Shown here in pieces: positions 53,824-61,291 of a stretch of DNA of 64,000 nt. The position numbers and the translations under genes were made by a program. The notes under the pieces are model-generated. The model worked only from the letters and a program-made list of their open reading frames with translations. It was not told the origin of the DNA and ran no database searches. The stretch comes from Shewanella sp. c952 (GTDB taxonomy: Bacteria; Pseudomonadota; Gammaproteobacteria; Enterobacterales; Shewanellaceae): the NCBI RefSeq assembly GCF_019654975.1, contig NZ_BPEW01000002.1, positions 235,406 through 299,405 of the forward strand, in the 5' to 3' direction. Every line of letters begins with the position of its first letter. Within the stretch, counting starts at the first letter, position 1.

Positions 53824-54585
53824 TTATGCAACTGATGAAGCAACAGTAACAACTTCTGCCGCCGCTACGTCTGCTACCGATTGCCCTTGTGCCACGCTAC
53901 CTTGCTCGCCTTGGTACATGGTGAAATCACAGACTTGACCGTCGACAATTTGAATATTACGCTGCGCTCGACGGGCAAGCTCGGCGTCATGGGTCACCAT
54001 GATAATGGTGGTACCAGCCTTATTTATGTCTTCTAACAACTCCATTACTTGGCGCGCCATCAAGCTGTCCAAATTACCGGTTGGCTCATCTGCTAATAAG
54101 AAACGTGGTTCACCCGCCAGCGCTCTAGCAATCGCCACGCGCTGCTGTTGTCCACCTGAAAGTTGTGTCGGAAGGTGCTTCATTCTTGCCGCTAGCCCGA
54201 CCTGCTCTAATGCGCGCTCTACACGTATTTTGCGCTCTTTGGCATTAAAACCGCGATAACGCAGTGGCACTTCAACATTTTCAGCTAAATTGAGATCAGG
54301 TATTAAATTGAACCCTTGAAAAATAAAGCCAATTTTTTCATTTCGAATTGCAGCGCTCTTGTTATCACTTAAATTGGAAATATTGACGCCATCGAGAAAA
54401 AAGTCGCCATGAGTAAAGCCTTCAAGTAAGCCTGCGATGTTCAAAAATGTCGTTTTACCTGAACCAGACGGGCCTGTTACCGCGACGAATTCGCCCTCTT
54501 CGACATTCAGATTAAAATCACGTAATGCGTGAGTTTCGACTAAATCCGTTTTAAATACCTTGCTGATATTCTTCATTGATAACAT
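53824..54585 (-). CDS. ABC transporter ATPase, MacB/LolD type, 253 aa
   Basis: Walker A GPSGSGKTT (about 38-46), Q loop, signature LSGGQQQRVAIARALA (about 142), Walker B RFLLADEPTGNLD and switch His in MVTHDAELARRA. This is the LolD/MacB class, used for export by periplasmic mechanotransmission. The C-terminus carries an extra Ala/Val-rich tail of about 25 residues (SVADVAAAEVVTVASSVA) not needed for the fold. It is the third gene of the operon. Confidence 0.94.
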   Translation of the reverse strand: MLSMKNISKVFKTDLVETHALRDFNLNVEEGEFVAVTGPSGSGKTTFLNIAGLLEGFTHGDFFLDGVNISNLSDNKSAAIRNEKIGFIFQGFNLIPDLNLAENVEVPLRYRGFNAKERKIRVERALEQVGLAARMKHLPTQLSGGQQQRVAIARALAGEPRFLLADEPTGNLDSLMARQVMELLEDINKAGTTIIMVTHDAELARRAQRNIQIVDGQVCDFTMYQGEQGSVAQGQSVADVAAAEVVTVASSVA

Positions 54586-54640
54586 GGTGATTATTCCTTT
54601 AATTATATGGAGTTACTTAACCTTCGTGGCGAAACAGAGG

Positions 54641-54886
54641 TTACTTAAGCAATTGTTCAGCTAAACTATTTATTATTGTCAGCGCTATCTGTTGGATATT
54701 GTCACTCGTATCAAGCGCAACATCTGAAATACTAGGCAGGTTCAATGTCGCGTCATTGGTCAGCTCAATCAAATCAAGACCAATAAACATCCACTCTCCT
54801 GCGCTATCAGTTGAAACTTGGACTGCTACCACTAACATAAACAATGCTAGAGCTGTCACTAGCTGTGGGCTTTTAAATTTATTCAT
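54641..54886 (-). CDS. Small secreted or membrane-anchored protein in the ABC operon, 81 aa
   Basis: Not recognised. An N-terminal hydrophobic segment (about 8-25, LVTALALFMLVVAVQVST) is a signal peptide or anchor. The rest is acidic and helix-prone (LIELTNDATLNLPSISDVALDTSDNIQQIALTIINSLAEQLLK). It is placed between the fusion protein and ATPase genes, with short gaps of 29 and 55 bases. It could be an accessory subunit or an exported substrate of the pump; this is inference from position only. Confidence 0.65.
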   Translation of the reverse strand: MNKFKSPQLVTALALFMLVVAVQVSTDSAGEWMFIGLDLIELTNDATLNLPSISDVALDTSDNIQQIALTIINSLAEQLLK

Positions 54887-54915
54887 TTGACTCTCCGTTA
54901 CTGATGCTTTGACGG

Positions 54916-56178
54916 TTAGCGTACAAGGACTTGATCAGCTTTCTTGAAAGGATCGATGCTCGAGGTCACCCAGACATCGCCAACCTGACCACCTTGAATC
55001 ACTTCAATGTGACTCATACTGCGAGCGCCGAGTTGGATAGCGGTTTGAGTGGCAATATCTCCGTCCATGACATACACCTCTTGGCCGCCGCCACTAGTCA
55101 CAAATGCACCGCGTTTTACCATCAACACATTGGGGCGATGCTCAAGCAATACTCTGGCTGATAAACGTTGATTCTGGCGTAGATGCAAGCTCTCATTTTG
55201 CTCAAAACGCACTCTTGCGGTCACTTCACGGTTACGTACTTCAGGCGAGATAGATGAAAGCTCGCCCATCAAGGTGATAGCGCCAAAACTCAACTCAACA
55301 GCCATACCCAAACCCAATTCGTCTGCGTAAGATTCAGGCACTGCCAGTTCAGCTTCAAAGGCACTTAAATCAACCACGGTTAAAATGGGCTGGCTCTGGC
55401 CAATACGCGCTTTTTGCTCAGTTAACCAATTACCGATAATGCCACCCACTGGAGCAATGATATTCAACGCTGCAACCTGACGTTCAAGCTCCTTAACCAC
55501 TAGCGCTTGACGGTCAACCTCTAACGCTGTGTTTTTAAGCTCAAAGGTTAAGGTGTCTTTCATCAGCAATGCTTCTTCTCCTGCATGAGCAAACAGTAAC
55601 TTAGCTTTGTGTAGGTCATCTTTACTCTTTTCAAAATCGATTTTACTAATCAACTTTGACTTAATCAGTTGGTCACCACGACGGCTTTCGCGATCCGCCG
55701 CTTCTAAATCGACTTTAGCCATATCCAAGGTTTGCTGGGCTTTTAGCTGTTGTCTGCGGGCATCAAGGCGGGCACGTTCAAGTGAGCTTTTCATTCCCTC
55801 AAGCACAGCCTCTTGCTGCTTTAGGCTGTTAGTCAGTTTATGGCTTTCTATAGTGGCAACAACATCACCGAGTTCAACACGGTCGCCAGGCTTAGCAATC
55901 AGCGTCACACTGCCCTGTTCAGGGCTATAAAGCACTGGCGCGTTGGCAGCGACAATCTTACCTGTAGTGGGAATATCACGAATGAGCGTACCGCGCTCTA
56001 ATGTGGCAAAGCGCAGCTCAGAACGTTTAATTGAAGTCGTAACGGAATCGCTACCTATGCTTGACCAAACGAGGCCTGAAACCAATAGCGCCGCAATACC
56101 CAATATCAAAGGGCGTTTAACCTTGCTCACTTTGCTTGGTTGCTTAATGGTGTCTTGTGCGCTGGTGTCCTGAATCAT
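54916..56178 (-). CDS. HlyD-type periplasmic adaptor of the ABC export system, 420 aa
   Basis: One N-terminal membrane anchor (about 26-42, PLILGIAALLVSGLVWSSIG). Then come half-lipoyl segments around a long alpha-helical hairpin (about 95-215, QQEAVLEGMKSSLERARLDARRQQLKAQQTLDMAK), and a beta-barrel with ELAVPESYADELGLGMAVELSFG. It links inner-membrane exporters to an outer-membrane channel. It is the first gene of the operon, behind the full-consensus sigma-54 promoter. Confidence 0.9.
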   Translation of the reverse strand: MIQDTSAQDTIKQPSKVSKVKRPLILGIAALLVSGLVWSSIGSDSVTTSIKRSELRFATLERGTLIRDIPTTGKIVAANAPVLYSPEQGSVTLIAKPGDRVELGDVVATIESHKLTNSLKQQEAVLEGMKSSLERARLDARRQQLKAQQTLDMAKVDLEAADRESRRGDQLIKSKLISKIDFEKSKDDLHKAKLLFAHAGEEALLMKDTLTFELKNTALEVDRQALVVKELERQVAALNIIAPVGGIIGNWLTEQKARIGQSQPILTVVDLSAFEAELAVPESYADELGLGMAVELSFGAITLMGELSSISPEVRNREVTARVRFEQNESLHLRQNQRLSARVLLEHRPNVLMVKRGAFVTSGGGQEVYVMDGDIATQTAIQLGARSMSHIEVIQGGQVGDVWVTSSIDPFKKADQVLVR

Positions 56179-56233
56179 CTGCTATCCCTACTGTGTCCGC
56201 TGACTATAAAACCTGTTCCAATGGTTTTATTAA

Positions 56234-56249
56234 TGCAATCAGCGTGCCA
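56234..56249 (-). promoter_or_regulatory. Sigma-54 promoter of the ABC export operon, full consensus
   Basis: On the reverse strand TGGCACGCTGATTGCA matches TGGCACG-N4-TTGCA at all 12 defined bases. The start site would be near 56222, about 44 bases before the adaptor ATG. Confidence 0.92.
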
Positions 56250-56304
56250 ACAATACAAAAACCTTTAATAACAATAGCTAAGATATATTTTATGATAATC
56301 GGCA

Positions 56305-56388
56305 GTTAAAAGTGTCCGCTGCCACTCGTTAAAAGTGTCCGCTCATCAATTTAATTGTCCGATATGGGGAAAGTGTCCGTGTCCGTAC
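56305..56388. promoter_or_regulatory. GTGTCCG direct repeats, probable activator sites
   Basis: GTTAAAAGTGTCCGCT occurs twice, 23 bases apart (56305-56320 and 56328-56343). Shorter copies follow: TTGTCCGAT (56355-56363), AAAGTGTCCGT (56370-56380) and GTCCGTAC (56381-56388). Another TGTGTCCGCT lies at 56192-56201 inside the leader. Position 56-150 bases upstream of the sigma-54 promoter suits enhancer sites, probably for the NtrC-type regulator at 49693-51105. Confidence 0.65.
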
Positions 56389-56461
56389 GCTAGCTTTAAA
56401 AGCCGCGACAACAATGATTAATAACAACACTTATAGCGCAAATCACCACCAAGCTATTAAC

Positions 56462-56517
56462 AACGATATTTCACTATCAACACGATATTAAACGATCAGC
56501 TTTAACGATATTTCGTG
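56462..56517 (+). promoter_or_regulatory. Upstream activator region of the porin gene
   Basis: AACGATATTTC occurs twice, at 56462-56472 and 56504-56514, 42 bases (four turns) apart. TATTTCGTG (56509-56517) also occurs before the reductase gene at 59529-59537. CACGATATT (56481-56489) is a weaker inverted copy. This is probably bound by the activator at 57957-59483. Confidence 0.55.
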
Positions 56518-56570
56518 GTTAGTCGATCTTGCTCTTGTTTATTCTCGTTTAAACACATGTTTTTCCTCAT

Positions 56571-56586
56571 TGGCACGTTAGCTGCT
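56571..56586 (+). promoter_or_regulatory. Sigma-54 promoter of the porin gene
   Basis: TGGCACGTTAGCTGCT matches TGGCACG-N4-TTGC(A/T) at 11 of 12 positions. The start site would be near 56597, 54 bases before the porin ATG. Confidence 0.85.
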
Positions 56587-56650
56587 CGTCAAGGGTATTG
56601 GGATTAACCAATGATGATCAGCTTATAAAAATAAAACTAGGGGAAACAAA

Positions 56651-57808
56651 ATGAATAAGAAACTGATGGCGCTTTTAATACCGTCGATTTTAATGGCTAG
56701 CTCCGCTCAAGCGGTAGAGCTGTATAATGACCAAACTAACAGCGTCAACATGATTGGTTGGTTAGGTTTTGCAGCCATTAATGATACCCACGACACTGCT
56801 GTTGTAGACAACTTCTCACGAATAGGCTTTCGATTTGACCGGAAAGAAAAAAATGGCTGGCGTAGCTTTGCCCATACAGAGTGGGGCATTAATATGGTCA
56901 CCAGTGATGACTCATTAAGCTACACTGGAGGCCAGCTCGGCGCAGAAAAGAGTTCAGACTTTCTATTCAACCGTTTAGGTTATGTTGGTCTTGCAAACGA
57001 AAAATGGGGTAGCCTGACCTTTGGCAAGCAATGGGGTGCTTACTACGATGTAGCCTACACAACTGACGTACTAAATGTGTACACCGGCTACTCGGTTGGC
57101 GCGTATACATTTGGCGATGGAGGTTTAACGGGGGCTGGTCGTGCTGACTCTGCATTTATTTACCGCAACTCATTTGGTAATTTGAGCTTTGCTTTACAGT
57201 ATGCCGCCAAGCAAAATGGTGATGTGGCGCTGTATGATAAAGATGGGATTGCCGTTAACGATGGCTCTCATATCAGCTTTGATACAAGTTATGGGGCAAG
57301 TCTAACTTACCACTTTACTGACAAATTTAAAGTATTAGCAGGGATAAATCGCGGCGACTTTAAAGGAGAGCTTGCTGGCGAAAGCGTTGATGACACCAAT
57401 GAAATCATTGGTGTTGGAGCACAATATGGTTCATTTTATCAGTACGCACCAAACCGTGAAGCTGATGGTTTTTACATGGGTTTGAATGCTCATAAAAGTA
57501 AACAGAATGAGTTGGTTGCAGGTGAATTGTATGATTCAACCGGTGGCGAGTTTTTAGTTGCTTATCAGTATGAAAATGGCTTTGTTCCTAGCTTCTTATT
57601 GTCATATCAAGACTTAGATACCGATTCATCGACCACTATTCAAGGTGACTGGACTCGCCAATTTGCCGTACTTGGCATGCACTATCGATATAGCAATGAC
57701 ACAATAATGTTTGTTGAAGCTAAGCTAGATTTCAGTGATATGGATGATAAAAGCTTTGAAAAGCTTCAGGACAATAGCTACGCCGTTGGTATTCGCTATT
57801 TCTTCTAA
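56651..57808 (+). CDS. General porin of the sigma-54 regulon, 385 aa
   Basis: Signal peptide with cleavage after SSAQA (about residue 21). The mature part begins VELYNDQTNSVNMIGWLGFAAIND and shows the OmpC/OmpU-like features of Gram-negative porins: SRIGFRFDRKEKNGWRSFAHTEWG, FLFNRLGYVGLANEKWGSLTFGKQWGAYY, and a C-terminus ending in SYAVGIRYFF with terminal Phe. It should be a trimeric diffusion channel. The promoter is of sigma-54 type, which is unusual for a general porin, and the activator gene lies next to it, convergent. I infer that it admits the substrate of the reductase locus. Confidence 0.88.
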   Translation: MNKKLMALLIPSILMASSAQAVELYNDQTNSVNMIGWLGFAAINDTHDTAVVDNFSRIGFRFDRKEKNGWRSFAHTEWGINMVTSDDSLSYTGGQLGAEKSSDFLFNRLGYVGLANEKWGSLTFGKQWGAYYDVAYTTDVLNVYTGYSVGAYTFGDGGLTGAGRADSAFIYRNSFGNLSFALQYAAKQNGDVALYDKDGIAVNDGSHISFDTSYGASLTYHFTDKFKVLAGINRGDFKGELAGESVDDTNEIIGVGAQYGSFYQYAPNREADGFYMGLNAHKSKQNELVAGELYDSTGGEFLVAYQYENGFVPSFLLSYQDLDTDSSTTIQGDWTRQFAVLGMHYRYSNDTIMFVEAKLDFSDMDDKSFEKLQDNSYAVGIRYFF

Positions 57809-57898
57809 ATCACTCTAGCCATCACCAAGTTAGTGCGTGCAGGACAACCGTTAACTTGCCGAGTATTGCTTATTTGCTCCCGCTTATAGCAATAATAT

Positions 57899-57924
57899 AA
57901 AAGCACCTCCGAGGAGGTGCTTTT
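57899..57924. terminator. Bidirectional terminator between porin and activator genes
   Basis: Perfect 12-base arms AAAAGCACCTCC (57899-57910) and GGAGGTGCTTTT (57913-57924) with a two-base loop. T runs lie on both strands. Confidence 0.92.
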
Positions 57925-57956
57925 ATTATTTAGCGCAACAATTTACCTGACTAGCT

Positions 57957-59483
57957 TTAACACAGACCAAGTTTTTTCATCTTACTCTTAAGCGTATTAG
58001 GATTAATATCCAGTAATTCTGCCGCTCCGCCAGGACCATAGAGTTTCCCCCCTGTAATACGCATTGCATGGCTGATGTATTTACTAATCATCACCTCTAG
58101 CGGCACTAATTTGTCACTTGCATGACTTGGGTCAACCACAATAGTCAACCCAGGTTGAGTAACGACCTCTTCAGCCGATTGTACTTGTAATAAATCAAAG
58201 TTCAATGGTCCTTGTGGCTGTTGAATAATAGCTCGTTCAAGTACGTTAATTAGTTCCCGCACATTGCCGGGCCAACCGTAATTATTCAACAAAGCCAACT
58301 GTTCAGGCATAACCCTCGGAAGCTGTTCTAGGTTAAATTTAGCCGCTAACTTTTCTATAAAGTACTGTACTAATGCCGGAATATCACTGCGTCGTTGACG
58401 TAATGCAGGGATCTCGATTGGGAATACTGCTAAACGATACCAGAGATCTTCACGGAAGGTCTTTTCATGCACCATAGCCTGAAGGTTTCGATGTGTTGCA
58501 GCAATAACTCGAATATTAAGTTGCACACTATCATAACCACCAACACGAGTAATCGAGCTATTTTGTAGCACGCGTAATAAGCGTACTTGCGCAGAAAGCG
58601 GTAATTCGCCAATTTCATCCAGAAATATAGTGCCGCCATTTGCCTGTTCAAAGTATCCAGCCTTGCGTCTTTCAGCCCCCGTGAAGGCGCCTTTTTCATA
58701 ACCAAAAAGCTCTGAGTCTATTAAGCTTTCAGGTATCGCACCACAATTAACTTTAATAAAAGGCTTACCAGCACTATTTGATTTAGCATGAATCGCATTG
58801 GCGATAACTTCTTTACCGCAACCAGTCTCACCTTGCATTAACACGCTAGTGTTCAGTGCAGCAATGGCATCAACTTGTACCATAACCTTTTTCAAACCAC
58901 CTTCAGCCCCAACAACGCCGTCAGGAGCGAAAAGACCACGCTTAAGATTATCATTCTCTTGGCTTAGAGCCTGATTAGCTCGAAGTAAATTACGCCCACG
59001 CAAATTGAATGCGGTAATCAACGAAAATGTATCTTTGTGAGGTTCAATCAAGTCCGCATGGAGCGGTTTAAACACTCCAGGTTGTTTAGCGTAAAACCCC
59101 ACCACTCCGAGATGGGTATCACTGCTTACCATTCGCAGCAAAATGACAGAACCAATATCGGGAATGACTTGAGGAGCAACAAAACCAGTAACTTTATCTA
59201 GATTGATATCATTGATAATACGTATCACAGGGCGATCATTTTGTTGCAGAACTAACTCCATCTCTGAAGAAAGTTTTACCTGCTTATCAAGCGCCATAGC
59301 CTGGCTTTGATTAACATGTGATAAGAACTGTATATCCCCATGAGCAGGGCGATAAATATTGAGAAATATACCGTCAATTGGCAAATGCTGTTTGACATAA
59401 TCATAGTAACTTTTTAGGGCACTTTCTAGCGATAAACTACTGCACAAACACTGAGTAGCCTGATAGTAAAATTGTTTCTTCAT
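57957..59483 (-). CDS. GAF-domain sigma-54-dependent transcriptional activator, 508 aa
   Basis: N-terminal GAF-like sensor domain (about 15-165), with no receiver. The AAA+ domain has Walker A GETGCGKE (218-225), GAFTGA (265-270), Walker B GTIFLDE and FREDLWYRL. The C-terminal helix-turn-helix lies near 485-507 ([23 protein letters not shown]). Size and order resemble NorR and FhlA, but the sequence is not NorR. The GAF domain probably binds a small ligand directly, perhaps the substrate of the adjacent reductase or lyase-like protein. It is divergent from the reductase operon and convergent with the porin gene; sigma-54 promoters stand before both. Confidence 0.92.
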   Translation of the reverse strand: MKKQFYYQATQCLCSSLSLESALKSYYDYVKQHLPIDGIFLNIYRPAHGDIQFLSHVNQSQAMALDKQVKLSSEMELVLQQNDRPVIRIINDINLDKVTGFVAPQVIPDIGSVILLRMVSSDTHLGVVGFYAKQPGVFKPLHADLIEPHKDTFSLITAFNLRGRNLLRANQALSQENDNLKRGLFAPDGVVGAEGGLKKVMVQVDAIAALNTSVLMQGETGCGKEVIANAIHAKSNSAGKPFIKVNCGAIPESLIDSELFGYEKGAFTGAERRKAGYFEQANGGTIFLDEIGELPLSAQVRLLRVLQNSSITRVGGYDSVQLNIRVIAATHRNLQAMVHEKTFREDLWYRLAVFPIEIPALRQRRSDIPALVQYFIEKLAAKFNLEQLPRVMPEQLALLNNYGWPGNVRELINVLERAIIQQPQGPLNFDLLQVQSAEEVVTQPGLTIVVDPSHASDKLVPLEVMISKYISHAMRITGGKLYGPGGAAELLDINPNTLKSKMKKLGLC

Positions 59484-59500
59484 TGATATATCGAGGTAGC

Positions 59501-59537
59501 CACGAAGTTTCGTGATAGTAAATCATTATATTTCGTG
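59501..59537 (+). promoter_or_regulatory. Upstream activator sites of the reductase operon
   Basis: CACGAAGTTTCGTG (59501-59514) is an inverted pair of CACGAA/TTCGTG. TATTTCGTG follows at 59529-59537; TTTCGTGAT repeats with 23 bases between starts. The same nine bases lie upstream of the porin promoter. They are 53-89 bases upstream of the -24 element, a usual enhancer distance. Confidence 0.65.
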
Positions 59538-59589
59538 ATTCTGTGTCCCTGCTCATAAATCACCTTATATCCCCCTACTTTGAGGTAAT

Positions 59590-59605
59590 TGGCACAGTCA
59601 CTGCA
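59590..59605 (+). promoter_or_regulatory. Sigma-54 promoter of the reductase-lyase-cytochrome operon
   Basis: TGGCACAGTCACTGCA matches TGGCACG-N4-TTGCA at 10 of 12 positions with the correct spacing of GG and GC. The start site would be near 59616, 63 bases before the reductase ATG. Confidence 0.8.
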
Positions 59606-59678
59606 ACTTTATCAGCATGATATCTAAGGCTAGTCGCCAAGATACATAATTAGAAGAATACATATAGGGAAGCGCAGA

Positions 59679-61238
59679 ATGAATGAAAATAAATTGGCAA
59701 GTCCCGGGCGGCGCCAACTACTAAAGGGTAGCGCAGCAATGGCAGTTGCCAGTATAGGCTGTGTAGCATTATCGGCTAATGCTAATAATTGCACGCAGCA
59801 GAGCGAAGCTCGGTTTGATGAAATTGTTGACGTCATCGTTGTTGGTAGTGGTTTTGCCGGTATGTCTGCAGCAATTCAAGCTAAAGAAGCTGGAGCTAGT
59901 GTAATGATCGTTGAGAAAATGCCTGTTTTTGGTGGCAACTCGACAATTAATGGCGGTGCAATGGCGGTTGCAGGCTCACCGTTACAAAAAAAAGAGGGCA
60001 TTGAAGACTCTGTAGAAACTATGGTTACAGATATGCTGGAATCAGGCAGAGACATGAATGATGTCGAAATGCTAAAACTGGTATGTAACGGCACCGCAGA
60101 ATCCTGTGAATGGTTAACCAATTATGGCGTGCAATGGAAACCGTTTGTGCAACACTTTGGTGGCCACTCTCTTCCTCGCGTACTACAAACAGTCCAAAGC
60201 TCAGGTGCAGGTATTATCCGACCATTAATCAAAGCAGCTAACAAGCATGGTATTGACATGCGAAATCAAACCAAGCTCGAAGGTTTTGTAAAAGATGAAG
60301 GAGGTCGCGTGATCGGCATCGAAGTTCGCCAAGGCTATTATTTCCCGAAAGCTCGAACTGGTAAGATGGCGAAGATTGGCGCACGCAAAGGTGTGATCAT
60401 GGCGACCGGAGGCTTTGGCCGAGATATCGAATATCGCCAAATGCAACAACCAAAACTAACCAGTGAATTAGATTCAACTAACCATGCTGGAGCTACTTCA
60501 GAGGCGCTAAAGCAGATGATGCTCTTAGGCGCGAATCCAATTCATTTGGATCAAATTCAATTAGGCCCATGGGCATCGCCTGATGAAAAAGGCTTTGGTA
60601 CAGCATCACAGTTCAACACCATAGCAACCTATCCTAAAGGTATTGTGGTCGATGTTCGCACCGGCGAGCGTTTCTTCAATGAGCTTGCTGACCGCAAAGC
60701 GCGTGCTGATGCCATTATGACCCGCAGAGATGACCGAGGTAACCCTGTATATCCTATTGGTTTTACCAACGCTTTAGGAGCCAAAGATGCACAAACTCTC
60801 GATTGGGGACTTAAGTACAAGGTCATTCAAAAAGCCGACACACTTGAAGAGCTAGCCAACCTCTACAAAATGCCCGCCGAAGCATTAAAAGCCCAAGTAG
60901 AGCGCTGGAATGAGTCCGTAGCACAAGGCAAAGATGTCGATTTTGGTCGACCAATGCAAAAAGCAATGCAACTAGAAAATGGTCCTTGGTACGCAGTTAG
61001 AATGTGGCCAAAAGTCCATTACTGCATGGGTGGCGTTAAGGTTAACACCGCCTCAGAAGTACTGCACTTAGTGAGCAACAAACCTATAGCAGGCCTTTTT
61101 GCTGCAGGAGAAGCGACTGGTGGGATCCATGGTGCAAGCCGTCTCGGAGCATGTGCCGTTGCAGAGGGTGTAGTTACAGGACGAAATGCCGGACAACACT
61201 GCGCTCAATCTAAAGCCGTGAACTTACAGCAAGTCTAA
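59679..61238 (+). CDS. Tat-exported FAD-dependent enoate reductase (fumarate/urocanate reductase family), 519 aa
   Basis: Periplasmic flavoprotein of the flavocytochrome-c fumarate reductase family. It has a Tat signal (GRRQLLKGSAAMAVASI, Arg11-Arg12). The FAD motif is VVGSGFAGMSAAIQAKEAG (from about 54), with GGNSTINGGAMA and a C-terminal GEATGGIHGASRLG. By eye, the active-site proton donor Arg (Fcc3 Arg402) is Arg339, the carboxylate-binding His is His447 (VHYCMGG) and Arg544 is Arg488. The fumarate-specific His365 position is Gly (QLGPWAS), and Glu378/Arg381 are not evident, so the substrate is probably a larger 2-enoate than fumarate. There is no heme domain and no FMN-bind domain. AGGGA precedes the ATG. 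The lyase and cytochrome genes follow. Confidence 0.88.
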   Translation: MNENKLASPGRRQLLKGSAAMAVASIGCVALSANANNCTQQSEARFDEIVDVIVVGSGFAGMSAAIQAKEAGASVMIVEKMPVFGGNSTINGGAMAVAGSPLQKKEGIEDSVETMVTDMLESGRDMNDVEMLKLVCNGTAESCEWLTNYGVQWKPFVQHFGGHSLPRVLQTVQSSGAGIIRPLIKAANKHGIDMRNQTKLEGFVKDEGGRVIGIEVRQGYYFPKARTGKMAKIGARKGVIMATGGFGRDIEYRQMQQPKLTSELDSTNHAGATSEALKQMMLLGANPIHLDQIQLGPWASPDEKGFGTASQFNTIATYPKGIVVDVRTGERFFNELADRKARADAIMTRRDDRGNPVYPIGFTNALGAKDAQTLDWGLKYKVIQKADTLEELANLYKMPAEALKAQVERWNESVAQGKDVDFGRPMQKAMQLENGPWYAVRMWPKVHYCMGGVKVNTASEVLHLVSNKPIAGLFAAGEATGGIHGASRLGACAVAEGVVTGRNAGQHCAQSKAVNLQQV

Positions 61239-61291
61239 CTAATTCAATAAAGTTGAGCGCGTTGCGCCAGCTGATAAATATGATGGAAATT

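Noticed and set aside
57957..59483. GAF-AAA+-HTH activator considered as the missing NorR
   Set aside because: Domain order agrees, but the GAF part and the HTH do not resemble NorR. It sits beside the reductase operon, far from norVW, and different motifs lie before its neighbours.
59679..61238. Flavoprotein named as fumarate reductase or UrdA
   Set aside because: His365 and Glu378/Arg381 of fumarate reductase are not present. The FMN-bind domain of UrdA is absent, so no substrate name is justified.
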